Below are positions 13,711 through 21,172 of a DNA stretch of 35,050 nucleotides, in pieces. Source of the DNA: JAHWJR01 sp035942035. Lineage in GTDB: Bacteria; Actinomycetota; Acidimicrobiia; Acidimicrobiales; CADCSY01. The position numbers were made by a program, and so were the translations under genes. The notes under the pieces are model-generated. The model was not told the DNA's origin. It did not search any database and saw only the letters and a program-made list of their open reading frames with translations. The stretch is taken from contig DASZDK010000068.1 of the NCBI GenBank assembly GCA_035942035.1, forward strand, positions 1-35,050, written 5' to 3'. Position 1 is the stretch's first letter, and every line of letters starts with the position of its first letter.

Positions 13711-15129
13711 ATGGCCACCGCGCCGAGGACACTGAGCGAGAAGGTCTGGGACCGCCACGTGGTCCGGGCCGCACCGGCCGAGCCCGAACTGCTCTACATC
13801 GACCTCCACCTGATCCACGAGGTGACCTCGCCCCAGGCGTTCGACGGCCTGCGCATGGCCGGGCGCACCGTACGCCGGCCCGACCTCACCGTGGCCACCA
13901 TGGACCACAACGTGCCCACCACCGGGCTCGACCAGCCGGTGGCCGACCCCGTGTCGGCCACCCAGATGTCGACGCTGGCCCGCAACTGCGAGGAGTTCGG
14001 GATCCGCCTGTACCCCATGGGCGATCCCGGCCAGGGCATCGTCCACGTCATCGGCCCCGAGCAGGGCCTCACCCAGCCGGGGATGACCATCGTGTGCGGC
14101 GACAGCCACACCTCCACCCACGGCGCCCTCGGCGCCCTCGCCTTCGGCATCGGCACCACCGAGATCGAGCACGTGCTGGCCACCCAGACCCTGCCCCAGG
14201 TCCGCCCCGGCACCATGGCCGTCACCGTCGAGGGCGAGCTGCCCGTCGGCGTCACCGCCAAGGACCTGATCCTCGCCGTCATCGCCCGCATCGGCACCGG
14301 TGGCGGCATCGGCTCCGTCGTCGAGTACCGCGGCTCGGCCATCCGCTCCCTGTCGATCGAGGGGCGCATGACCGTGTGCAACATGTCCATCGAGGCCGGC
14401 GCCCGCGCCGGCATGGTCGCCCCTGACGACACCACCTTCGCCTACCTCGAGGGCCGGTCGCACGCCCCCGCCGGCGCCCACTGGGAGCGGGCCCTCGACG
14501 ACTGGCGCACGCTGGTCACCGACGAGGGCGCCACCTTCGACAAGGAGGTGGTGCTCGACGCCCCGTCGCTCGTGCCCCACGTCTCCTGGGGGACCAACCC
14601 GGCCCAGGTGGTGCCGCTCGACGCCGCCGTTCCCGACCCCGACAGCTTCCTCGAGCCGGGTGATCGCGACGCCGCCCGGCGGGCCCTGACCTACATGGGA
14701 CTCACCCCGGGCACGTCGATGCGCGACGTCCCGGTGGACACGGTCTTCGTGGGATCGTGCACCAACAGCCGCATCGAGGACCTCCGGGCGGCGGCGACCG
14801 TGGTCGCCGGCCGGCGGGTCGCTCCCAACGTGCGAGCCCTGGTGGTGCCGGGGTCGTTCCGGGTCAAGCAGCAGGCCGAGGCCGAGGGCCTCCACCGGGT
14901 CTTCACCGCCGCCGGCTTCGACTGGCGAGAGCCGGGCTGCTCCATGTGCCTGGCCATGAACCCCGACAAGCTCGCTCCCGGCGAGCGCTGCGCCTCCACC
15001 AGCAACCGCAACTTCGAGGGCCGCCAAGGCCGGGGTGGGCGCACCCACCTGGTATCACCCGCCGTCGCCGCCGCCACCGCCGTGGCCGGCCACTTCGCCA
15101 CTCCCGACGAGCTCGGGGAGCAGGGCTGA
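13711..15129 (+). CDS. leuC: 3-isopropylmalate dehydratase, large subunit
   Basis: 472 residues, aconitase family. Together with LeuD it isomerises 2-isopropylmalate to 3-isopropylmalate, and citramalate in the CimA route. The [4Fe-4S] ligands are C350 (VGSCTNSR), C410 and C413 (GCSMC). VATMDHNVPT (61-70), CGDSHTSTHGALGALAFGIGTTE (129-151) and the C-terminal RNFEGRQGRGGRTHLVSP are diagnostic. The ATG at 13711 follows AGGGAG. Longer upstream frames would run into the promoter and the IclR gene. The stop overlaps the leuD start (TGATG), so the subunits are translationally coupled. Confidence 0.97.
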   Translation: MATAPRTLSEKVWDRHVVRAAPAEPELLYIDLHLIHEVTSPQAFDGLRMAGRTVRRPDLTVATMDHNVPTTGLDQPVADPVSATQMSTLARNCEEFGIRLYPMGDPGQGIVHVIGPEQGLTQPGMTIVCGDSHTSTHGALGALAFGIGTTEIEHVLATQTLPQVRPGTMAVTVEGELPVGVTAKDLILAVIARIGTGGGIGSVVEYRGSAIRSLSIEGRMTVCNMSIEAGARAGMVAPDDTTFAYLEGRSHAPAGAHWERALDDWRTLVTDEGATFDKEVVLDAPSLVPHVSWGTNPAQVVPLDAAVPDPDSFLEPGDRDAARRALTYMGLTPGTSMRDVPVDTVFVGSCTNSRIEDLRAAATVVAGRRVAPNVRALVVPGSFRVKQQAEAEGLHRVFTAAGFDWREPGCSMCLAMNPDKLAPGERCASTSNRNFEGRQGRGGRTHLVSPAVAAATAVAGHFATPDELGEQG

Positions 15130-15803
15130 TGCGCCCCCGCCGCCTGGTGTCCGGCACGGCACTGCCGCTCGACCGCAGCGACGTCGACACCGACCAGATC
15201 ATCCCCGCTCAGTGGCTCAAGCGGGTGGAACGCACCGGCTTCGGCGCCGGCCTGTTCGCCGCCTGGCGCGACGACCCGGCCTTCGTGCTCAACCGGCCCG
15301 AGTACCAAGGCGCGTGCGTCCTCGTCGCCGGCCCCAACTTCGGCACCGGCTCCTCCCGCGAGCATGCGGTCTGGGCCCTGGAGGACTACGGGTTCGAGGC
15401 GGTGGTCTCCCCCCGCTTCGCCGACATCTTCCGCAGCAACTGCACCAAGGTGGGGCTCGTCCCCGTGCAGGTCGACGAGGCCACCGGTGAGCGGCTGCTG
15501 CGGGCGGTCGAGGCCGACCCGGCGCTGGTGGTCACGGTGGACGTCGAGCAGAGGACGCTGGCAGCTCCGGCGGCGGGGATCCGAGCCACCTTCCCGCTCG
15601 ACGACTTCACCCGGCACCGCCTCATCGAGGGGCTCGACGACGTCGACCTGACCCTGCGCCACGGCGACGCCATCGACGACTACGAGGCCCGGCGCCCCGG
15701 CTGGCTGCCCTCCACCGGGGTGCGCAGTGCCGGCGGTCGAGACCCGCAGGAGACCACCGTCCGCCTCAGCCGGCCGGCGGCTCGACCTCCGGAGACGGGT
15801 TGA
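15129..15803 (+). CDS. leuD: 3-isopropylmalate dehydratase, small subunit
   Basis: 224 residues, the swivelling domain of the LeuCD enzyme. DVDTDQIIPAQWLKR (17-31) and the substrate loop GPNFGTGSSREHAVWAL are standard for the family, as is FADIFRSNCTKVGLVPV. The ATG overlaps the leuC TGA by one base. The last roughly 25 residues (QETTVRLSRPAARPPETG) are a low-complexity tail beyond the usual end. The gene converges on and overlaps the DUF2786 gene by 38 bp at this tail. Confidence 0.96.
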   Translation: MRPRRLVSGTALPLDRSDVDTDQIIPAQWLKRVERTGFGAGLFAAWRDDPAFVLNRPEYQGACVLVAGPNFGTGSSREHAVWALEDYGFEAVVSPRFADIFRSNCTKVGLVPVQVDEATGERLLRAVEADPALVVTVDVEQRTLAAPAAGIRATFPLDDFTRHRLIEGLDDVDLTLRHGDAIDDYEARRPGWLPSTGVRSAGGRDPQETTVRLSRPAARPPETG

Positions 15804-16974
15804 GGCGGGCCTGGTCGGCGGCGGTCGTGCCGGCCACCCAGCCGGCGCCGTTGGTGGCCGAGACCGACGAGCGCTTCATGGTCGGGAAGGTCTCTTGGAA
15901 GGCCTCGTCGACCGCTCGGTCACGGGCCACCAGCACCGGCAGCAGGCCAGCACCGTGGGCGTCGGTGCCGGCGGCCTCGGCGGCGGCGCTGCTCTGCCGC
16001 AGCCGCTGGCCGATCCGCGTGGCGTAGGCCACGTAGAACGACGTGCGAAACGAGCGGGTGGTCAACCGGCCCCGGCGGTCGGTCTGGGCGCCGGCGGCGG
16101 CAATGGCACGGCTCGCCTGCACCAGCAGCGACGTGTAGAGGATCTCGACACCGTCGATGTCGCGCTCGTGGCCGAAGACCGTCGAGAAGCCCAACGCGGC
16201 GGACCACGCGGTCCGGCAGCGGTTGGCGGTCGCCACCTCGTCGAGGAGGAGGGCCTTGCTCTGGGCGTAGGGGTCGTCGGTGCCGATGCGGCGCCCACCC
16301 GGGCCGCAGGCGCCTGCGGCGTCGTCGAGCATGGCCCGGTCGAGGGCGTGGCGGGCCATCAGCTCCTGGGCCTTGGCCGTGAACGCCTCGGCCTCCTCGG
16401 CGAAGCTGCTGGACTCGGCCTTGGCCAGCAGCGCCCGCACCCGTTCGAGCACCCTGCCGTCGACCTCGGTGCCGAGCCCGGCCGAGCCCGTCGCCGTCGC
16501 TTCGCCCGGGAGCGGCCCCAGCCGGGGCAGCACCGGCAGCACCAGCAGCACCGACAGCACCTCGAGCCGCCGGCGGAGCTCGGCGAGCCACCGGCCGGCG
16601 ATGCCGGCCAACCGGCTGCCGGGGAACGCCGCACCGCCCGGCGGCTCCCCGGGGCCGGAGCGCCACGGCTCGGCGCCCATGGCGCGCAGCTGCGCTCTCC
16701 ACGCCGGCGAGACCGTGACCGCGGCGTAGCGACGATGCTCGGATGCGATCGCCGCCACGGCAGCAACGGCGTGGTCGGCGCCGAGCCGGCGTCGCACCAC
16801 CCGTTCGACGTCGGCCGGCTGCCACCCGTGGCGCCACGCCTCGCCGATCGCCCGCTCCACCAGGACGTCGAGCACCTGCGCCGTGTGGGCCGCGCCATGG
16901 CCGACGCCGGGTCCAATGCCCAGCCGGCCCAGGACCTTTGCATAGGCCTCGGTGTCGCCTCTGCGGTACGCCAT
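15766..16974 (-). CDS. DUF2786 domain protein
   Basis: 402 residues, no known activity. The DUF2786 signature is RVRALLAKAESSSFAEEAEAFTAKAQELMARHALD, about residues 187-221 on the minus strand. The N-terminal 100 residues are helical and begin MAYRRGDTEAYAKVLGRLG. After the signature come TEDPYAQSK-like and TAWSAALGFSTVFGHERDIDGVEILYTSLLVQASRA segments, as in other long DUF2786 proteins. An Arg/Leu/Val-rich stretch around 130-160 could be a membrane-associated helix. It overlaps the end of leuD by 38 bp, and 92 bp separate its start from the end of leuA. It is not evidently part of the leucine pathway. Confidence 0.85.
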   Translation of the reverse strand: MAYRRGDTEAYAKVLGRLGIGPGVGHGAAHTAQVLDVLVERAIGEAWRHGWQPADVERVVRRRLGADHAVAAVAAIASEHRRYAAVTVSPAWRAQLRAMGAEPWRSGPGEPPGGAAFPGSRLAGIAGRWLAELRRRLEVLSVLLVLPVLPRLGPLPGEATATGSAGLGTEVDGRVLERVRALLAKAESSSFAEEAEAFTAKAQELMARHALDRAMLDDAAGACGPGGRRIGTDDPYAQSKALLLDEVATANRCRTAWSAALGFSTVFGHERDIDGVEILYTSLLVQASRAIAAAGAQTDRRGRLTTRSFRTSFYVAYATRIGQRLRQSSAAAEAAGTDAHGAGLLPVLVARDRAVDEAFQETFPTMKRSSVSATNGAGWVAGTTAADQARLNPSPEVEPPAG

Positions 16975-17066
16975 GGTGGCAGCCAGCAGGTCGGCCTCGA
17001 CGGCCGCCGCGCCAGGCGGGTCGCTCGTCGCCCTGCGTCCCTCCGCCCGCCGCCGTCGCGCAGCGA

Positions 17067-18614
17067 TCAGGGAGTGACCTCCGGCTGGCGGACGACCTGC
17101 TGGCGCCGGCGCACGCGCACGACCTTGTTGACCGCGCTCAAGAAGGCCCGGGCCGAGGCCTCCACGACGTCGGTGGACACGCCGCGGCCCGACACCCGGA
17201 CACCGCCGGCCTCCAGCTGGACGATGACGTCACCGAGCGCGTCGACACCGCCGGTGACCGACGACACGTTGAAGTCGGTGAGCACCCCGTCCACGCCGGT
17301 GGCGGCCCGGATGGCCTTGCAGGCGGCGTCGATCATGCCGTCGCCCTCGGCGCTGGCCTCGAGCTTCTCCCCGGAGCGCAGCAACACCACCGAGGCCACC
17401 GGGGTGCCCACGGTCCCGCCCCGCACGTCGAGTGATTCCAGCTGGAACGCGTCGTCGACATGACCGCCGATCTCCTCGGCCACGATCGCCTCAAGGTCGG
17501 CGTCGGTCAAGCTCACCTTGCGGTCGGCCAACTCCTTGAACCGGGCGAAGGCGGCGTTGAAGGCGTCACCCTGGACCCGCAGACCCATGCGCTCGAGGGT
17601 GTCGGCGAAGGCGTGACGGCCGGAGTGCTTGCCCAGCACGATCTGGCGGCCCGTCTGGCCCACCGTGGCGGCGTCGATGATCTCGTAGGTGCTGCTGTCG
17701 GCCAGCACGCCGTGCTGGTGGATGCCCGACTCGTGGGCGAAGGCGTTCCGGCCCACCACCGCCTTGTTGTACTGGACGGGGTAGCCGGTGAGCCGAGCGA
17801 CAAGGCGGCTCGTTCGAGCCAGCTCCTCGGTGCGGACGCCGATCTCCACACCGGGGAACTGGTCGGCCCGGATGTTCAAGGCCATGACGACCTCTTCCAG
17901 GGCGGCGTTGCCGGCCCGCTCCCCCAGCCCGTTGACGCACACCTCGACCTGGCGGGCGCCGGCCTGGATGCCCGCCAGCGAGTTGGCCGTGGCCAGCCCT
18001 AGGTCGTTGTGGCAGTGGGTGGACGTGATGTAGTCACCCTTGACCTCCCGCCGCACGTACTGGATGAGGGCCCCGAAGTCCCAGGGGATGCCCCACCCAA
18101 CGGTGTCGGGAATGTTCAAGGTGGTGGCGCCGGCGTCGACCGCCGCTTGGAGCACCTCGAGCATGAACTCCAGGGGGGTCCGGGTGGCGTCCTGGGGGCT
18201 GAACTCGACGTCGTCGGTGTGCTCTCGCGCCCGAGCCACTCCTGCCCGGGTCGCCGCCAACACCTGGGCCTCGTTCATCTTCAGCATGTGCTCCATGTGG
18301 TTGGGGCTGGTGGAGATGAACACGTGGATCCGAGCCCGGGCGGCGTCGCCCACGGCCTCCCAGCACCGGTCGACGTCACCCAGGTGGGTGCGAGAGAGCC
18401 CGCAGATCACCGGGCCCTCGACCGAGCGGGCGATGGCCCGCACGGCTTCGAAGTCGCCGGGGCTGGCCACGGGGAAGCCAGCCTCGAGCACGTCGACGCC
18501 CAGGCGGGACAGCTGCTCGGCGATCTCGAGCTTCTCGGCCGCGTCGAGGGAGATCCCCGGTGACTGCTCACCGTCTCGCAGCGTGGTGTCGAAGATGACG
18601 ACCCGATCGGCCAT
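17067..18614 (-). CDS. leuA: 2-isopropylmalate synthase
   Basis: 515 residues. It condenses 2-oxoisovalerate with acetyl-CoA, the committed step to leucine. The barrel opens with IFDTTLRDGEQSPG (7-20). The metal site includes H200 and H202 (STHCHNDLG), followed by NGLGERAGNAALEEVVMAL. The C-terminal leucine-sensing domain (about 385-515) carries the DVIVQLEAGG and GRGVSTDVVEASARAFLSAVNK elements. The short 'bacterial' LeuA form is seen, not the longer actinobacterial IPMS. The ATG at 18614 follows AAAGGGA; an upstream frame to 18788 would pass through the attenuator. Preceded by a leucine-rich leader peptide and a strong terminator hairpin. Confidence 0.96.
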   Translation of the reverse strand: MADRVVIFDTTLRDGEQSPGISLDAAEKLEIAEQLSRLGVDVLEAGFPVASPGDFEAVRAIARSVEGPVICGLSRTHLGDVDRCWEAVGDAARARIHVFISTSPNHMEHMLKMNEAQVLAATRAGVARAREHTDDVEFSPQDATRTPLEFMLEVLQAAVDAGATTLNIPDTVGWGIPWDFGALIQYVRREVKGDYITSTHCHNDLGLATANSLAGIQAGARQVEVCVNGLGERAGNAALEEVVMALNIRADQFPGVEIGVRTEELARTSRLVARLTGYPVQYNKAVVGRNAFAHESGIHQHGVLADSSTYEIIDAATVGQTGRQIVLGKHSGRHAFADTLERMGLRVQGDAFNAAFARFKELADRKVSLTDADLEAIVAEEIGGHVDDAFQLESLDVRGGTVGTPVASVVLLRSGEKLEASAEGDGMIDAACKAIRAATGVDGVLTDFNVSSVTGGVDALGDVIVQLEAGGVRVSGRGVSTDVVEASARAFLSAVNKVVRVRRRQQVVRQPEVTP

Positions 18615-18654
18615 GTCGGTCCCTTTCGGCGAAGGTGTTCGGGGGCAAAATAAA

Positions 18655-18681
18655 ACCTCCTGGCCCGAAGGCGCAGGAGGT
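18655..18681 (-). terminator. Attenuator terminator of leuA
   Basis: The minus RNA has ACCUCCUG pairing with CAGGAGGU (8 bp, extended by an inner GCC/GGC stem), followed directly by UUUAUUUU. This is a textbook Rho-independent terminator placed before the structural gene. Confidence 0.9.
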
Positions 18682-18709
18682 GGCGGCAAGCACCGGGTGG
18701 GCGCTCGCC

Positions 18710-18751
18710 TCAGATAAGCAGCAGGATGCAGGAACGGAGCTGGCGCAGCAT
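18710..18751 (-). CDS. Leader peptide of leuA (13 aa, leucine-rich)
   Basis: The frame reads MLRQLRSCILLLI and then TGA. Five leucines, three of them consecutive, and two isoleucines fall in 13 residues. A GTG at 18754 in frame is an alternative start. There is no clear ribosome binding site. Placed between a promoter-like element and the strong terminator before leuA, it fits ribosome-mediated attenuation sensing charged tRNA-Leu. Confidence 0.82.
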   Translation of the reverse strand: MLRQLRSCILLLI

Positions 18752-18759
18752 CACGGTCA

Positions 18760-18788
18760 AGGGAACCAGGCCGTGCCCGATTCGTCAA
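18760..18788 (-). promoter_or_regulatory. Candidate leuA promoter
   Basis: On minus, TTGACG (18788-18783), a 17-nt spacer and TTCCCT (18765-18760), which is a poor -10. The leader ATG follows 8 nt later. The -35 is good; the -10 is uncertain. Confidence 0.5.
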
Positions 18789-18809
18789 CTTGGTATCGGG
18801 CGGCGGGGG

Positions 18810-18815
18810 TAGGGT
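18810..18815 (+). promoter_or_regulatory. -10 box of the sunset-domain gene (leaderless)
   Basis: TAGGGT is followed by 6 nt and the GTG at 18822. No convincing -35 box is seen. Confidence 0.45.
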
Positions 18816-18821
18816 CCCGGG

Positions 18822-19346
18822 GTGCTGCGTCGACTACTGACCGTTGGGGCGAAGCTCGGGTTGTTGCTGGGGATGGTCGCCCTCGTCGTCCAGGCCGTCC
18901 AGCGCCGTGCCAATCCCCGGCGTGGTCCTTCGGCGCCGCCGCCGTGGCCGCCCCTCGACGTCGACGACGACCACCAACGACCGCCGGTGGCGGCGCCGGC
19001 GACCGCGGAGTTCAGCCTCCCGGCCACCGAAGAGGAGGTCATCGAGGCCGGCCGAGCGACCGAACACGAAGCGTCGGAGCTGCAGCAGCGGCTGGCCACG
19101 ACTCCCATCAAGGCGGCGGTCCGGGCGGAGTCGCTGCCGAGCCCGAAGCCGCCGGGACCGACCGACGCCACCTGGGTGCAGCCCGACGACGGCGCCTGTC
19201 CGGCGTCACACCCGGTGAAGGCAAAGCTGCGCAGCCGGGTGTTCCATCTCCCGGGGATGGCCCACTACGACCGCACCAACGCCGACCGTTGCTACCGCGA
19301 CGGCGCCGCCGCCGAGGGCGACGGCTTCCGCCAGGCCAAGCGCTGA
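18822..19346 (+). CDS. Membrane-anchored sunset-domain protein
   Basis: 174 residues. One transmembrane helix (about 6-26), a Pro-rich linker (33-60) and a short helical stretch (70-100) lead to a C-terminal module from 125 to 174. The module contains CPASHPVKAKLRSRVFHLPG, an HYDRT turn, C157 and a final FRQAKR. This matches the small 'sunset domain' found at the ends of actinobacterial envelope proteins (CPxxxPIKGNxxSMIYHVPG...). The role of the domain is not known to me. The start is GTG 6 nt after a TAGGGT box. It is divergent from leuA and lies 5 nt before a ferredoxin gene. Confidence 0.8.
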   Translation: MLRRLLTVGAKLGLLLGMVALVVQAVQRRANPRRGPSAPPPWPPLDVDDDHQRPPVAAPATAEFSLPATEEEVIEAGRATEHEASELQQRLATTPIKAAVRAESLPSPKPPGPTDATWVQPDDGACPASHPVKAKLRSRVFHLPGMAHYDRTNADRCYRDGAAAEGDGFRQAKR

Positions 19347-19351
19347 GCCCG

Positions 19352-19543
19352 GTGCGGGTCGTGGTCGACTACCGGCGCTGCATCAGCGCCGCGTCGTGCA
19401 CCCGGGCGGCGCCCGAGGTGTTCGAGATGGCGCCCGACGGCACCCTTCGCCTGCTCCAGGACGAGCCCGACGAGGCGCTGCGGGCCCAGGTCGAGGAAGC
19501 CGCCGACTACTGCCCCACCGGGGCCATCACCGTCGAGGGCTGA
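19352..19543 (+). CDS. Small single-cluster ferredoxin, probably [3Fe-4S]
   Basis: 63 residues from GTG. C10 and C16 form C-x5-C (alanine where a fourth ligand would be), and C54 is in DYCPTGAI. Three cysteines in this spacing are typical of the one-cluster [3Fe-4S] ferredoxins that pass electrons to cytochrome P450s and similar oxygenases in Actinobacteria. No partner oxidase or reductase is nearby. The gene starts 5 nt after the sunset-domain gene and is probably co-transcribed with it. Confidence 0.9.
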   Translation: MRVVVDYRRCISAASCTRAAPEVFEMAPDGTLRLLQDEPDEALRAQVEEAADYCPTGAITVEG

Positions 19544-19563
19544 TCCCGCCGGGCGGCGGCCCG

Positions 19564-21126
19564 TTACGACAGGGGGTGGACCGACACGATGCCCGGGGAG
19601 GTGCGCAGCCGGGTGAGCACCTCGGCCGGCAGGGCCTGGTCGGTGGCCAGGATCATGAGGGCGGCGTCGCCCCGAGGAGACCGGCCCACGTGGATGTCGG
19701 AGATGTTCACGTCGGCGTCGCCGAGGGCGGTGGTCACCAGCCCGATCATCCCCGGGCGGTCGTCGTTGCGGACGACGAGCATGTGCTGGGCGGGAGGCAC
19801 CTCGACGGTGTGGTCGTCGAGCATGACGATCCGCGGCTCTCCCCGCAGGCCGGCCAGCGTGCCGCCGATGGCGTGGGCGTCGCCGCGCAGGGCGATGAGG
19901 TTCACGTAGTCGTGCACGGCCGAGGTCGTGGTCTCGCGCACCTCGACGCCCCGCTCGTCGGCCAGCTGCGGTGCGTTCACATACGACACCGGCTCGTCGA
20001 CCACCCCGCTGAAGAGGCCCTTCAGCACCGACAGGGTGAGGATGCGCACGTCGTAGTCGGCCAGCTGGCCCTCGTAGGTGATCTCCAGCACCGAGGGCAC
20101 TCCCTCGCTCAGGCGGGCGAACAGCGAGCCCAGGCGTTCGGCCAGGGGCAGGAAGGGCCGGACGGTCTCGGACGCCTCGCTGGCGCTCACGTTCACGGCG
20201 AAGGGCACGAACTCCCCGGCCAGGGCCAGGGCGACCTGCTCGGCGATGGTCACTCCCGCCTTGTCCTGGGCCTCGGCGGTGCTGGCCCCGAGGTGGGGGG
20301 TTACCACCACGGAGTCGACCTCGAACAACGGCGAGGCGGTCAGTGGCTCGGCCGAGAACACGTCGAGGCCGGCGCCGGCCACGATGCCCTCGTCCAGCGC
20401 CCACCGCAGGGCGTCCTCATCGACGATCCCGCCCCGTGAGGTGTTCAGCACCCGCAGCCCCGGCTTGGCCTTGGCCAGTAGCTCCTTGCCCACCAAGCCG
20501 ATGGTCTCGGGCGTGCGAGCCACGTGGAGGGTCAAGAAGTCGGACCGGGCGACGAGCTCGTCGAGGGACACGAGTTCCATCCCCATCTGGCGGGCTCGCT
20601 CGCTGGAGACGTAGGGGTCGTGGCCCAGCAGGCGCATCCCGAACGCCGAGGCCCGCTGGGCGACGAGTGAGCCGATCCGGCCCAGCCCGACGACACCGAG
20701 CGTCTTGCCGTGCAGCTCCACGCCCTCCCACCGGGAGCGCTCCCACTTCCCTGCCTTCAGGGCGGTGTGGGCCTGGGGGATGTTGCGGGCCTGGGCGAGC
20801 AGGAGCGCCAGGGTGTGCTCGGCGGCGGACAGGACGTTGGACTGCGGAGCGTTGACCACCATCAGCCCGCGGCGGGTGGCGGCGGTCACGTCGACGTTGT
20901 CGAGGCCGATGCCGGCTCGCCCGACCACGACGAGGTCTTGGCCCGCCTCCACGACCTCGGCGGTCACGGTGGTGGCCGAGCGCACGATCAGCGCCGCTGC
21001 TCCCGGCACCACGTCCAGGAGCTCGTCGGGGGAGAGCCCGAGGCGCACGTCCACCTCGTGCCCTTCATCGGCCAGGCGCCGGAGACCGGCGTCGGCGAGC
21101 TTCTCGGTGACGAGGACGCGGGCCAT
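19564..21126 (-). CDS. serA: D-3-phosphoglycerate dehydrogenase
   Basis: 520 residues. It oxidises 3-phosphoglycerate to 3-phosphohydroxypyruvate, the first step of serine synthesis. The NAD motif GLGRIG is at 147-152 and the catalytic residues are R231, E260 and H278. The substrate-side region (about 312-440) and the C-terminal ACT domain (about 448-520, with RNDDRPGMIGLVTTALGDADVNI) give the long, mycobacterial-type architecture with likely serine feedback. The ATG at 21126 lies 7 nt after a CACGAT -10 box with a TTGGCG box 17 nt further upstream. It lies 46 nt downstream of the LMF-like gene. Confidence 0.97.
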   Translation of the reverse strand: MARVLVTEKLADAGLRRLADEGHEVDVRLGLSPDELLDVVPGAAALIVRSATTVTAEVVEAGQDLVVVGRAGIGLDNVDVTAATRRGLMVVNAPQSNVLSAAEHTLALLLAQARNIPQAHTALKAGKWERSRWEGVELHGKTLGVVGLGRIGSLVAQRASAFGMRLLGHDPYVSSERARQMGMELVSLDELVARSDFLTLHVARTPETIGLVGKELLAKAKPGLRVLNTSRGGIVDEDALRWALDEGIVAGAGLDVFSAEPLTASPLFEVDSVVVTPHLGASTAEAQDKAGVTIAEQVALALAGEFVPFAVNVSASEASETVRPFLPLAERLGSLFARLSEGVPSVLEITYEGQLADYDVRILTLSVLKGLFSGVVDEPVSYVNAPQLADERGVEVRETTTSAVHDYVNLIALRGDAHAIGGTLAGLRGEPRIVMLDDHTVEVPPAQHMLVVRNDDRPGMIGLVTTALGDADVNISDIHVGRSPRGDAALMILATDQALPAEVLTRLRTSPGIVSVHPLS

Positions 21127-21133
21127 GGCCCCA

Positions 21134-21162
21134 ATCGTGGCGGACCCCGGCGCTTCCGCCAA
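21134..21162 (-). promoter_or_regulatory. serA promoter (leaderless)
   Basis: On minus, TTGGCG (21162-21157), 17 nt, CACGAT (21139-21134), 7 nt, then the serA ATG. Confidence 0.55.
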
Positions 21163-21172
21163 ACGGGAGCCG

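Noticed and set aside
18615..18788. T-box riboswitch upstream of leuA
   Set aside because: No T-box consensus or specifier-loop architecture is visible; the Leu-rich small frame plus terminator explains the region better.
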